Notes: a model not told the origin generated them from the letters alone. A stretch of DNA of 64,000 nt from Bolinopsis microptera (GCF_026151205.1 NC_087074.1:9581226-9645225); one strand, 5' to 3'; shown: positions 1-25,084, counted from the stretch's first letter. Translations and numbers: made by a program.

Positions 1-276
1 TTATCAAATGTTAAAACTGGGTGATACAGTCACCAAAAATAAATACTAAGTATAATAAGTAAATAAATTAAATGTGGTCTATAAAACTACCACTAGGTAT
101 AATAGGTCAATAAATTAAAAGTGGTTTATAAAACTACCACTGTGCGAACCCTTTCTCCAGTTAAAACATGTCAGTCATGTGCAAAATCAATCAAAATGGT
201 AAGGTGGTAAAAAAGGGGCAAATCCTTTCGATACATCAATTATATATGCCTCAGATTTAAAAGAATTAGAAGATAC
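1..276 (-). repeat. LINE 3' untranslated end with two 47-bp tandem repeats
   Basis: After the ORF2 stop (277-279) the sequence is AT-rich and non-coding. Positions 48-94 and 95-141 are two diverged tandem copies of a 47-bp unit ending in ACTACCACT on the plus strand. Short tandem repeats are common at the 3' ends of non-LTR elements that lack a poly(A) tail, so this probably marks the 3' region recognised by the element's RT. The true 3' terminus may lie beyond the left edge of the window. Confidence 0.55.
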
Positions 277-493
277 TTAGTTATCGTCGACTATGATTGC
301 TGTGTAAAATTTGTCATATGAATTGTCGACGGTATAATTATGGTCTGTTGTTATAGATGAGAGTAGCTGTTTCTTATAAGAATCACTAAAGCTTTTAACA
401 TCGGGCAGATTTCGTAGATCTGTTGGAACATTATTCCAACATTTTGCCCCCAAGTATTGAAAGTTTTTATGTGATGTTGATCTATTAACATAT
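277..493 (-). pseudogene. 3' fragment of LINE ORF2, separated by an insertion
   Basis: Read on the minus strand in the frame that ends at the stop at 277-279, this segment contains LGAKCWNNVPTDLR, the typical C-terminal signature (G-K-x-W-N-x-x-P) of CR1/L2-like LINE ORF2 proteins. It continues the frame that breaks off at 1958: both breakpoints share AACATAT on the plus strand (487-493 and 1958-1964). The continuation is therefore the displaced C-terminus of the same ORF2, not an independent gene. Confidence 0.8.
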
Positions 494-1957
494 TAAGACG
501 CAATGAAACTACCGGACCACGATGTATGGGGACTTGCCACCCCATGGCAACATTAAAATATATCGACTCTGTTACATCGTTTCCTGTTAATATAAAACTC
601 CGTTACAAAATGAACTGGGATCTGGCAATACTACACCTTAGTTCGATAAAATATGATAAAGTAATGTATAACTAGACTTAAGTAAAAGTCTGAAAGAATA
701 TAGAAAACAAAATATATACTGCTAGAAAGCTAAATAATAAACTGCCAAAGAATCGTTAACGTGATATAAAACTGTTCCAAAACGATCAAAGGGGAAAGTG
801 AATAGATCACGGACGAGGTAACATGCATAAGGAATTACAAGGTTTGGCCTCACACACAATATAATTACATGAAGTCATTTACTGTGAAATTGTGCCAGTG
901 TTTAAAGATGCACGCTGGTTGACTGTTAATAAATAATTTAAGATGTCTATGTAAGATTTTCCGTTCAAAATTCTGGGTGATCAGTTTATCGATTAATAAT
1001 TTAACATCATGAATAAATTCATTCACTACTGAGGAGGATTTGCATATCCTATATAGTTCACCTACAAATATTCCATATGAAGGTTTCACAGGTACGTTGG
1101 ATTTAAGGTTAGGAAAAGTGACGACTTTAAAACTGAAATCACGTCGTTTGTCATATAATTTAGTGTAGAAACGACTGTTCGTAATATAAATGTCTAAATC
1201 AAGAAAAGTCGTAGATAAAATGCTAGAGTTTGTGACTACAATCTTCAACTCTACTGGGTAAATATCCTTGCAAATTATATCGACAGTCTTATGACTGATA
1301 TTAGGGGTAGTTAAATCATCAATATATCGACTAGCATGTTTCAAAGTGTGAACCACAGGGTTCTTGTTTTTAACTTGCAATGTAATGTAATCATGCTCGT
1401 ACCAGTATAGAAATAGGTCAGCGACCTGAGAGGCACAATCACATCCCATTGGGATACCAATTACCTGTCTGTAGATCACACCTCGAAACTTAACATAAAT
1501 ATTATCCATTAAGAATTTAAACATATCTATCAGGTCACTACATGTAAAAGACCACTTAGTCTTATCAACTCCCGACCATCTTGCCCGAAACTGGTCGTTG
1601 ATTTTGATAAAATCAAGTTTCTTTTCCTCAAAACATAATTTAATCAAAGATGATAACTTCTCAATAAGTTTATCATGGGGGAGGTTGGTGTAAAGTTTCT
1701 TAAAATCAAACGAATATACTGACTTAGCTGAGCAGGTATTATTAAGATAATTTAAGTTAGATGTCACTTTGTCTTTATTGTTGACAATCCAATAACCAGA
1801 AGCGTCTAAGAACTTAAAATTAAAATTATCTTGGTATTTTAAAGTAGTACCAAGCAGTTTAAATACCCCACTCAGGATCTTAGAAAGAACTTTTGTGGAA
1901 GATTTAACCCCAGCTGCAATGTACCTGAAATCCAAGGTCGGTTTATGGAATTTCGGC
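494..1957 (-). mobile_element. 5'-truncated reverse-transcriptase element inserted in the LINE
   Basis: A 1464-bp insert interrupts LINE ORF2 and is flanked by an exact 7-bp direct repeat (AACATAT at 487-493 and 1958-1964), read as a target-site duplication. It lies in the same orientation as the LINE. The 5' part is missing: the RT reading frame starts abruptly at the insertion edge, as expected for incomplete reverse transcription. The 3' end (865 down to 494) is untranslated and has no poly(A) tail. The family is Penelope-like or a close relative, judged from the RT. Confidence 0.8.
865..1957 (-). pseudogene. Penelope-like reverse transcriptase, N-terminally truncated
   Basis: About 364 residues are open, from the insertion edge to a stop at 865-867. 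The start is LPKFHKP, the conserved N-terminal block of Penelope-like RTs (LPK-x-HK). Motif A is FDFKKLYTNLP, motif B is GIPMGCDCASQVADLF and the catalytic motif C is RYIDDL. A conserved C-terminal block follows (LYDKRRDFSF, then PSYGIFVGEL). No GIY-YIG endonuclease is seen before the stop, so the element resembles the endonuclease-lacking RT families that are widespread in marine invertebrates. The nominal ATG at 1962 is created at the junction and is not a real start. Assignment to Penelope-like elements is by motif resemblance only. Confidence 0.75.
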
Positions 1958-4723
1958 AACATATAGGTTGCAGCTTTCGCCGCTCCTACTACCTCCTGAT
2001 ATGTAACTAAATTTGTTCATAAAGTTTGTAGGACAATTGTCATGGATGATTCTAAACATATAATTTGACAGATGGAGTTGTCGTCTAAGATGGAGTGGTA
2101 ACCATTTCATGTCTCTATAAACATTAAGGCTGCTCTCTGTTTGTGGAACGTTGAGAGCTATTTTGGCTACCTTTTTGTACAGAGTGTCAAGTTCAGCAAG
2201 TTTTGTCTTGCCAGCTCTACAATAGATCGTGTCTAAATAATCGAATTGTGGCAACATGAGTGCATTGGCAAACATTTTCCTATATTTAATGGGTAGCAGT
2301 GCTTTACTTCTATACATGGCACCAATTCTCTTCATGACCTTCCTAATAATATAATCTACATGGCTTTTGAAGTTTAATTTACTATCTAGAATGAGGCCAA
2401 GATATTTTGTCTCTTTGCACTCCTTGATTGTGAAAGTTACCTCATTACATTCAATGGTTAATTCATCATGTTGATCAACAGAATCAAACAATAGGAATTC
2501 AGTCTTCTTTTCATTGAGTGATAATTTATTTACACTGAGCCATTTAAAGATTGTCATAAGTTCTATTTTCATGTTTATAAATGTGCTTCTGCAGGTTTGA
2601 TCAAAGAATAGTGCACCATCATCTGCAAATAGAAAGGGCTTAGATAGGTTACAGGCATAAATGATGTCATTTATGAAGATACTAAATAATATAGGCCCAA
2701 TGATGCTTCCTTGTGGTACACCACTCAGAACTTCTAAAAATGAACTTATTTTGCCATTGATCCTAGTGCATTGATATCTACAAGATAAGAAGTTCTTAAA
2801 CCAGGTTAAAGCAATGCCACCAATTCCATAATATGCCAGTTTTTGAAGCAATATTTCATGATTCACTGTGTCAAAGGCCTTCTTAAGATCAAGAAAGATG
2901 ATTCCTGGTTTATAAGACTTAGATTTACTCATATATATTTCGTCCATCAGATCGTACATCAAATAAGTTGTGGAGTGATTTTTCCGAAAGCCATATTGAT
3001 GCCGGATGAAAAGTTTGTTCTCTTCCATGTAATCAGTGAGTTGCTTGCCGACAAAGTATTCTATAAGTTTTCCTACAAGTGGAAGGATGGATATTGGCCT
3101 GTAATTATTAGGATCATCTTTCATTCCTGCCTTATGGATGGGAGTTACTCTAGCTTTTTTACAAAGGGTTGGTACAACACCTGTATTAAGGCTCAAATTG
3201 ACAATATGGGTCAGTGGCTCAACTATGTGTGGTACAGCTTGCTTAAGTAAAAATAGAGGCACATCGTCATATGAGGCCTTGTCATTCTTGAGCGTTTCGA
3301 CATACATTAGGATATCAGTTTCATTTATTTCTTGGAATCTATCAAATGAGATGTTAGAAGTTCTAGGAGGTAAAAAATCAGTAAAATTAACTCTTTCAAT
3401 ATTGGGGGCCTGATTTTGTAATCTTGATCCAACATTTGCAAAATGAAAGTTAAATAGCTCAGGATCATTCTCATTGATAGTTTGACAATTAGTTGTACCA
3501 GGGGTCATATTTGATGCCAGTTTGATAGTTTTCCATACCCCTTTAAGATCATTCTTGGCACTTTTAACTTGAAGATCATCGATTACATTAGCCTTTTTGC
3601 AGGTTTTAGCTAATTTATTTCTAATATTTCTCTGAATCTTGTAGCAATCCCAGGCCTCATTACACTTTATACATTTGCTACATATACCACATTTATTGCA
3701 ATTTCCATTGTCTCTCTTATCCTTCTTTTTACGGAATTTCTTTAGAAGAAAATGTGTATGATTAATGGCATTTAAAAGTTCAGTAGAAGGTTTATGTATG
3801 AACTTTTCATGCCTTTCTATGGTCTTGCAAGGGAAGAAGGTTGCATATGCCTGTTCAATATGATGACAAAGGCCAGCAGTGATAGCTTCAACATCTGTAC
3901 TTTCCAATAGTGGACTGTAATCAGAACAGGTATCTAGATAGTCTAAGAATTGTTTAACATTACGTTTACAATGATTTCTAATTTCAACCTTTTCAAATTT
4001 AGGAGCTATAGGTACTTTACAATCTATCTCACACATAATAGCTTGATGATCCCCAATACGTTCATCAAGAACAGAAGATTGAACAAAATCTGCATAACAG
4101 TTAGTGAATATTACATCAATAGTAGTCTGGGTAAAATTGTCTCCACGTTTAGCAACTCTAGTTATCCCTTGAATGGTTTGAACTAGATTGTAACATCTCA
4201 AGGTCATATCTAATTTTTTGTACTGGGTGGATGAGATATTATTCTGGTCAATGTTTATATCCCCAATCCAGATAACCTTTTTCCCGTTCAATTTTTTCAT
4301 GCAAAAATGAATGTACTCAATAAAGTTATCAACACTGCAATAATTTCCAGAGCGATAGAAGCAGCAAACATTGATCTTGCTATTCTTAAGCTTCACCCAT
4401 AATGCTTCAATGTTATCAAGCTTACTATCCATAACTAATTCTGTGTAAGCTAGTTTTTTGTTTATCATTAAGCCACAACCACCCCTAGAACTGTTTGGCC
4501 TGTCGCATCGCATGATGTTGAAGGAGGAAGGAATATTTATGGTGTCTGTGTCAATAGTATCATTAAGATTCATCTCATTTAGGGAAAGTATGTCTAGCTT
4601 ATGATCTCGAATGAGTTGAGTAAGTTCATTACTTTTAGCTTAATTTAGGAGACCACCTTGAATGTTACAGTGACCAATGCAAAGGTTATGAAATTTGTCA
4701 GCTGAGTTGTGAATATTTGTCAT
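1958..4723 (-). pseudogene. LINE ORF2: AP endonuclease and reverse transcriptase, broken
   Basis: The likely start is the ATG at 4723-4721. A TAA at 4641-4639 interrupts the frame after about 27 codons, and the remaining open part (from ATG 4573) encodes 876 residues. The N-terminal part is an APE-like endonuclease, with WIGDINID in the middle and a GDHQA block (the catalytic Asp-His). A Cys-rich knuckle follows near 3660-3715 (CNKCGICSKCIKC). The RT has motif A FLDLKKAFDTVNH, motif B SGVPQGSIIGPILF and motif C LFADD near 2630. The C-terminal domain is cut at 1958 by the inserted element; the last four residues of the open frame come from the insert. The normal product would nick target DNA and prime reverse transcription. 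This copy cannot make a full protein. Confidence 0.88.
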
Positions 4724-4858
4724 TTCACAAAACGTGTTAGTCGTTGTGTCTGATTAAACTAAAATCAGGTGAAAATTATCCGCCTGTAAATATTTTCAAT
4801 AGAAAAGTTTTAAACTTGAAATCAAAATAAATATTCAGGTGGAAATGTCATGTCGATT

Positions 4859-6469
4859 TCAATGGTGAGCATGGTACTTGATGTGCTTTGCTAGTTTAAA
4901 GATACCATCGCTGTTTAGATGCACATTGTCTTCCCCAAATCTACTAAAACAAGATGATTTCCTAAATCCAGATCTATCACTAAACAAAAATCGATTGTTC
5001 TCTGTGGGTATAAAGCTAACAAACGAGTATTTGGAAGGAATCTTAGATAAAAAGATATTGATGTCATTTATCACTTTATTTCTAGCAAAACTTTCTCTTG
5101 GTAAAATGTTTATGATCTTAATTTTTGCAGCTGGAGCCCACGAGTGAAGTGACTGGATCAGATTATCAATAGAGCGATTGGTGTTATCAAGGGCCTTTGC
5201 TTTTCCTGTGAACTCATCGGGTGACAATAATCTATTCCTCATGTGTCGAGGACTCTCTAGGATTAAGTCCACATCATTAGTTCCACACATGAGTACGATG
5301 GTCTTCACATTATTTGCATCAATTGACCTCTTTCTTTCATCTGAGTGGAAGCGTTCATTGATACCGTTTGCAATGCCACCAGGATAGTGAAATACATGTG
5401 CTTCTTGATGAGCAGAGGATAGTTTTGTAGCATCTAACTTGGAGAACATGCTTGAGCTAACATACACAGCAGGGGATTTGCTTTTGACTGAAGCAGGGGG
5501 TATGGTGCTCTTATGAGTGATTTTGTTGGGTGATGATTTCCCTTTGATTGAGGGTTCAGTTTCTCTTACAGTAACGAAAGGCTTACTTGAGGTATCGGGT
5601 GGAGCAGACAAGGTTGCACTGCCATCAATCTGGCGCAGAGTAATGCTAATTCTCATGTCATCAGTATGGTCCTGAATAAGGCTGTGTTCAAAGCTGTCCT
5701 GAGATTTTCTGGTCATAATCATTATGTCGCCATGGGAGAGAGTAAGATTGGCAATGTGGACTTTGCTTTTAGACCTAAAACTGAGGACTCTTGTTGCTCC
5801 TAACGATATGGTGGAAATCATGGAGCCTGGTGATATGGACCTCTCATCATCTGAATGGAATGGTATTCCTTGCTTGCCATTTTCATACTTAGTGATCATG
5901 GCGCTGTTAAATTTCAGACTTGGGAGCTGGGAGCGTAAACGTTCTAAAATAGACTTTAATAAGGGATTGTCATTTAACGGCCTTGTGTTATGGAAGCCTC
6001 CATTGTAGGCATATGGGAAATCCCCATAGTATGCTACAGTCCTATTGTTAAACGTTTGTGTGTATTGTGTTTCCATATCCAACTTGAGAGTATCAACAAA
6101 CCTGAATACACCTCGACTCAAATCATGATATGGATTGATGGACTTACCCACAACGTTAACACTGGTTGAAGATTGTTTGTTAACATCAGAAGAATTCACA
6201 AGAGATGGGTTGCTATTAAGTTCAGTCACACTGCTAACTTCACAGTTTTGAGTTTCTGATTCATGTTCAGAGATAAGAACACTGTCCCCGCAAGAGAATG
6301 GAACCGCAATTTTGTCATGGCCTGAGCCTTGGGTAAGTTTGGTTAGACGAGCAATTTGTCTCCTCAAATTGTCGTTTTCAAGACTTAGTGATACACAGGT
6401 AGAACATTTTGCTTTTGCACTGTTAGGTCTGTCACGAAGGCTGTAATTTCTGATTGGGATACCGGACAT
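4859..6469 (-). CDS. LINE ORF1 protein with AlkB-like dioxygenase and SGNH hydrolase domains
   Basis: 536 residues, intact. Residues 20-45 hold a CxxC pair and a short Leu-rich coil. Residues about 115-282 look like an AlkB-type Fe(II)/2-oxoglutarate dioxygenase: HSD (H205, D207) and H262 as iron ligands, and RISITLR (R273, R279) matching the 2OG-binding Arg pair. Residues about 332-535 resemble the SGNH/GDSL esterase domain found in ORF1 of some CR1-like LINEs: YVSSSMF as the Ser block, the Gly of YPGG, GTND (396-399) and DNVHLN (D514, H517). The usual GDS is replaced by SSS, so the nucleophile assignment is uncertain. ORF1 proteins normally bind element RNA. A role of the AlkB domain in removing alkyl damage or RNA methylation is inference. 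ORF1 precedes ORF2 by 135 bp. Confidence 0.85.
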   Translation of the reverse strand: MSGIPIRNYSLRDRPNSAKAKCSTCVSLSLENDNLRRQIARLTKLTQGSGHDKIAVPFSCGDSVLISEHESETQNCEVSSVTELNSNPSLVNSSDVNKQSSTSVNVVGKSINPYHDLSRGVFRFVDTLKLDMETQYTQTFNNRTVAYYGDFPYAYNGGFHNTRPLNDNPLLKSILERLRSQLPSLKFNSAMITKYENGKQGIPFHSDDERSISPGSMISTISLGATRVLSFRSKSKVHIANLTLSHGDIMIMTRKSQDSFEHSLIQDHTDDMRISITLRQIDGSATLSAPPDTSSKPFVTVRETEPSIKGKSSPNKITHKSTIPPASVKSKSPAVYVSSSMFSKLDATKLSSAHQEAHVFHYPGGIANGINERFHSDERKRSIDANNVKTIVLMCGTNDVDLILESPRHMRNRLLSPDEFTGKAKALDNTNRSIDNLIQSLHSWAPAAKIKIINILPRESFARNKVINDINIFLSKIPSKYSFVSFIPTENNRFLFSDRSGFRKSSCFSRFGEDNVHLNSDGIFKLAKHIKYHAHH

Positions 6470-7202
6470 AGTTCAAATAAACACAATAATGCAAAGAATT
6501 CAGGATAGAGTCTAAAACCGATGCTACTGTTTATAGTTATTTAGTTGTTGATTACAGTACCTTTGCAGCAATTCAGAAGATGGGAATGAGTGGTGTCTGA
6601 TATTCTTTAGGTGATAGATGGGTGATAGGTGATAGATGGGAGTTAACAGCTCTTAAAAACGATGTCTGATAGTCTTTAGGATGTCTTTAAATAAACTATC
6701 ATGCAACAACCATTTACATCGACATACAACCTGTAATGGTTGCTACATTTGATTGAGGTGTTAATTCCCACTAGGGGTCCTCAATAAATGTAATAGATTT
6801 GTAGTGTTGTAATTAGTTTAAAACTGTAATTGATTGATTTGAAAGATTTCAATAAAAAAAAGTGAGGAATCTTGATATCAAGCTGGTTTAGTTGAGATTA
6901 AATTTATAAGCTGCATAATATTGTTTTCTATACCAGGCTTAAATGAGTATTTTTTAATGTCGAAGCATAGTATTTAAATATTAGAATTTGTTTATTTATT
7001 TATAATCTTATTGAGGAAATTCAATAACAACCTTAGTCATCTCCTGATGGCTAATATAATATTTTCCGTGCAATTTTCATGATCTTTTGTGCTAAATGTC
7101 CAATCTAGGTAGTGGATATTATACAACTGCTCTTTCTTCTAACAATAATACAATTATTTATCAAGTGTTTATGGGAATTGTCTTGTAAATTAACAAGCAA
7201 GA
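6470..7202. other. LINE 5' region and macoilin upstream region
   Basis: No gene. The part near 6470-6690 probably belongs to the LINE 5' UTR; it contains short imperfect repeats (GTGATAGATGGG near 6610 and 6633, and TCTGATA-TCTTTAGG near 6597 and 6666). The rest is AT-rich and must contain the macoilin promoter and 5' UTR, but no clear TATA box or initiator could be assigned. Confidence 0.4.
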
Positions 7203-22187
<14,985 letters not shown>

Positions 22188-22860
22188 ACAGAAGATGTTA
22201 GCTGAGCTTGTATGGTTAACCAATGAATAAGCTGCTAGTGACCCTTATGTACCTACCACGTGATGTTTAATGTTGTGTCCGGTCTAGGGTAATACTGCTA
22301 GTTATGTATGAATAACGTGTAACATGTAAGGGTTTGGCGTTTCTGTTATAAATTATACAACTTTGTCGCGCCCTCTCGCTGCTGTTTTCATAGGGCGTCG
22401 TAATTTTCAAGGAGTTTGATTATGAGAATTTGATTTTATCTTGTTGTGACAAGAACACGGTGTTTAACACTATAAAGTATAATTTTAATTGTACTTTTAG
22501 AGGTTAAATAGTATGATGATTATTAGATAATTCTTGATACGGTATCGCATCAGAAATACATTCGTGTCTTTTATTTGGTTCAGCTTTGGTGTTAAAAATG
22601 TTATTTTAATTTTATTTGTGATATTGGAGTTTATAACTTGACCAAAAAAGCAAATCATGATGAAAATTGAGATGTTACCATCAAAAAATGGCACACAATT
22701 TTGTGTTCGACACTGTCAATAATTGGTTTGAAATTAACTAGCCGGAATTCCCTCCCCTTTACCTTGCTTACTAATGAGCTAGTCTCTTGCTGGCTTCTCT
22801 TATTATCGGGTGATAGTGATACTGGATGGTGATTAATCATCCAGTATCTGGATAACACGT
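22188..22860 (+). other. Macoilin 3' UTR and downstream sequence
   Basis: AT-rich sequence after the macoilin stop. No second gene is recognised; small open frames here have no family signature. A palindromic stretch near 22802-22858 (GATAGTGATACTGGATGG, later ATCCAGTATCTGGATAAC) suggests a small decayed inverted-repeat element. Confidence 0.5.
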
Positions 22861-22864
22861 TATC

Positions 22865-23040
22865 TGGGTGGCCCTGAATGACTTTTCGAAACGCTAACCC
22901 TCTAATCTAATCTTAAACCTAACCCAATCCCTAATTATAGCATTATTCTGAAAACCTAACGAGAAATTAAACCAACTTCTTCATGTCACGTGATCGAGAC
23001 AGTTTTTCGCAGGGGAGCGTTTTAACCCTATTATGTCATG
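22865..23040 (-). repeat. Diverged copy of the telomere-like dispersed repeat
   Basis: It contains a degenerate CCCTAA-like stretch (22898-22945) followed by TCACGTGATCGAGACAG and GAGCGTTTTAACCCTA. This matches, in order, the reverse complement of the element at 23645-23920. The copy is older and more diverged; its ends are not sharp. Confidence 0.6.
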
Positions 23041-23354
23041 ATTGGGTTGATTTGAAAATCAGCGTTCGAAAATACATCGATTCATGTTGGTTCAACCTGT
23101 CGGGAGTTAAACTTTTAGAAAGTTCTCGAAGATCGAGTGTAGAGTGATTTAGCACAATGAACAATCTCGAAGGATTGACATCGTCAATCAAATCCAAGAC
23201 TGTCGACGATAGTGAAGTCAATCCCGATCTGGGATTTCCCGACCATTTTTGACCTGAAATTCCCGACCGGGAAATCTTTTTATTTCCCGAATTTCGGGAA
23301 ATTTTATGCTATGTAATTTTAATAATGTTAGCCCCTAGCTAGATCATAGTCATA

Positions 23355-24819
23355 CTGCCGTTTTCTCAGAAAAGGCAGTAAGTCCAATTTTTCGAAATAT
23401 GACAATATTGGTATCAACATTTTCAGTAGAAAATTCTCTACAACATGAGGCTGAGCTACATATTAAAGTATAGAAACATTGTTGCATGCAATTCCTGAGG
23501 AAGTAAGTCCCAGTTGAGAAACATTATGTTTGGTTTTGGCCAATTATTTTCTGAGACAAGGACGCAAGTCCGGAATTACTGCCTTTTCTGAGAAAATCTT
23601 GAAAATTTTCTGAGATAAGGAAGTAATTCCGTGGACTTACTCATCCACGGATCACCCCCCATGACGTAGGGTTAAAATGCTTCCCTGGAGAGTTATGGGC
23701 AAAAAACTGTTTTGGTCACGTGACAGGCTAGTAAAACGTGAATTCGATTATTTAGGGCTCGGGTTAGGGTTAGGGTTGTGGTTAAGATTATGGATAGCTT
23801 CGGGGTTATGGTTAGGGTTAGGGTTGGGATTAGGGTTTATGTAAAACCGTTTTGTACGGCTGCAAAACCAAAAAAACCAAAGTCACGTGAAATTTTTGGG
23901 CGAGCGATTTAGTAAAAGCCCTTACTCATACTGCCTTTTCTGAGATAAATTATCTGCGATTGGAAAAGGTAGCTGGACTTAATTCCTATAAGTATAAACG
24001 CATGCTAAAAACGGAATTTTAGAAAGCGATTTCCCAAAAAGAACATAACAGTAACTTTGTCTTTACTGCCGATTGATATTTTCGCTTGAAATTTTCAGAA
24101 TCGATGTATAATTACATTTCAACCTTACGTAAGTGATCAAAATTTTCATTTAGGCCTCAAAAACAATTTGAATTTGGTGGCCGATTTTCAAAAACGCCGG
24201 ATGTATTTTAGTCGCAAAACATAAACATTGGAGCAGTTATTGGGCTGTTATAAGAGCAGACAATGTTTAGTTTAGGTATATCTTTTAGATCAAGTTCATT
24301 TTCATCAAAATATCGATAAGATATCATTGATCATTTAATGCACTGAAATCTTTCAAAATTGGCGAGTTAAGGGCATACTATTATTCAAAAACATTTAATT
24401 TATATGATATGGAGCAATTTAGATTTACCTAATTGTTTATATTTTACAATATAATCCAAAATACATAGATCCCAACCTTAAAAATTTAGTAAAAAGCTTG
24501 GACTAAGTACTTCCTTCTCAGAAAAATATTGAACAGAGATTTTTCTCAGAAAAAAAGTAAGTCCAAGTTTTCTCAGAAAAGGCAGTAATGTCTATAAGCT
24601 CGATTATTTGGCATAAAAATGGTTATATCTAAGCTTATTATGGACGGCTCAAAGCTTTAATTTTTTTGACAAATTAAAATTTGACTAATTATTGATAACT
24701 CAACGTGTTTATTTTCGATCTTACGCAAAAAATAAGCGGAGAAAAAACCATAAACGCAAAAGTCGCAATATCTCGAAATGGCAAATATGGACTTACTGCC
24801 TTTTCTGAGAAAACGGCAG
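23355..24819. mobile_element. 1.47-kb non-autonomous DNA transposon with 32-bp palindromic TIRs
   Basis: The termini at 23355-23386 and 24788-24819 are perfect 32-bp inverted repeats, each itself a hairpin (CTGCC...GGCAG around TTTTCTCAGAAAA). They are flanked by CATA on both sides (23351-23354, 24820-24823), a probable 4-bp target duplication. Fragments of the TIR motif (TTTTCTGAGA, GGCAGTAAGTCC) recur inside near 23470, 23565-23640, 23930, 24512 and 24550-24590, like subterminal transposase-binding repeats. No transposase ORF is present. A second element is nested at 23645-23920. Confidence 0.85.
23645..23920 (+). mobile_element. 276-bp nested element with telomere-like TTAGGG repeats
   Basis: It is flanked by an exact 9-bp direct repeat CTTACTCAT (23636-23644 and 23921-23929) inside the 1.47-kb transposon. 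The middle (about 23755-23836) is a degenerate TTAGGG array. Flanks include TCACGTGAC and GGGCGAGCGATTTAGT. Related copies lie at 22865-23040 and, in opposite orientation, 56360-56667. It has no coding capacity and no clear TIRs; the superfamily is unknown. Confidence 0.75.
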
Positions 24820-24872
24820 CATAGATTAAAGAGCTTGATAATGCTCGATCAATCTTCGATGCTCACGCTGGG

Positions 24873-24958
24873 TTACTTGGCCGCGCTCAGCCTGTCATTC
24901 CGCCGAATTTCTTTTCCATATTCGTTTATGAACATAATAGCCTGGGGTGCCCAGGTAA
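24873..24958 (+). mobile_element. Miniature ~85-bp inverted-repeat element, copy A
   Basis: It starts TTACTTGGCCGCGCTCAGCC and ends GCCCAGGTAA. The flanks are an exact 8-bp duplication ACGCTGGG (24865-24872 and 24959-24966). The ends are imperfect inverted repeats about 28 bp long (CTCAGCCTGTCAT against CTCAGGCTATCAT in other copies). Confidence 0.9.
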
Positions 24959-25043
24959 ACGCTGGGTAACAAATGATCATGGTATAACACTCGATCATCG
25001 CCACACGTGCTTTTATTTTATGTTACACGTGCTTTCATTTTAA

Positions 25044-25084
25044 ACATAGATTCGGCGGAATGACAGGCTGAGCGCGGCCCAGTA
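25044..25084 (-). mobile_element. Miniature inverted-repeat element, partial copy B
   Basis: Only one arm is present (GGCGGAATGACAGGCTGAGC followed by GCGGCCCAGTAA). The other arm is missing or replaced by unrelated sequence. Confidence 0.75.

Larger units (their letters stand above)
1..6469 (-). mobile_element. Non-LTR retrotransposon (LINE) with two ORFs, interrupted by another retroelement
   Basis: On the minus strand the order is ORF1 (6469-4859), ORF2 (4723-1958, resuming at 493-277) and a 3' untranslated end with a tandem repeat (276-1). ORF2 has an APE-type endonuclease followed by a reverse transcriptase with FADD, as in the CR1/L2/jockey-like LINEs. ORF1 has AlkB-like and SGNH hydrolase domains. 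ORF2 is inactivated by an in-frame stop at 4639-4641 and by an insertion at 494-1957, so this copy is dead although ORF1 is intact. The 5' end is not defined; it lies upstream of 6469 and probably within 300 bp of it. The element sits antisense and head-to-head with macoilin, whose first coding exon is only 734 bp beyond the ORF1 start. Confidence 0.9.

Noticed and set aside
2843-3413. Plus-strand open frames opposite the LINE RT
   Set aside because: Shadow frames of ORF2; no independent signature.
23755-23836. Chromosome end or fusion scar
   Set aside because: The TTAGGG-like tract is short, degenerate and inside a repeated unit with its own flanks and 9-bp duplication.
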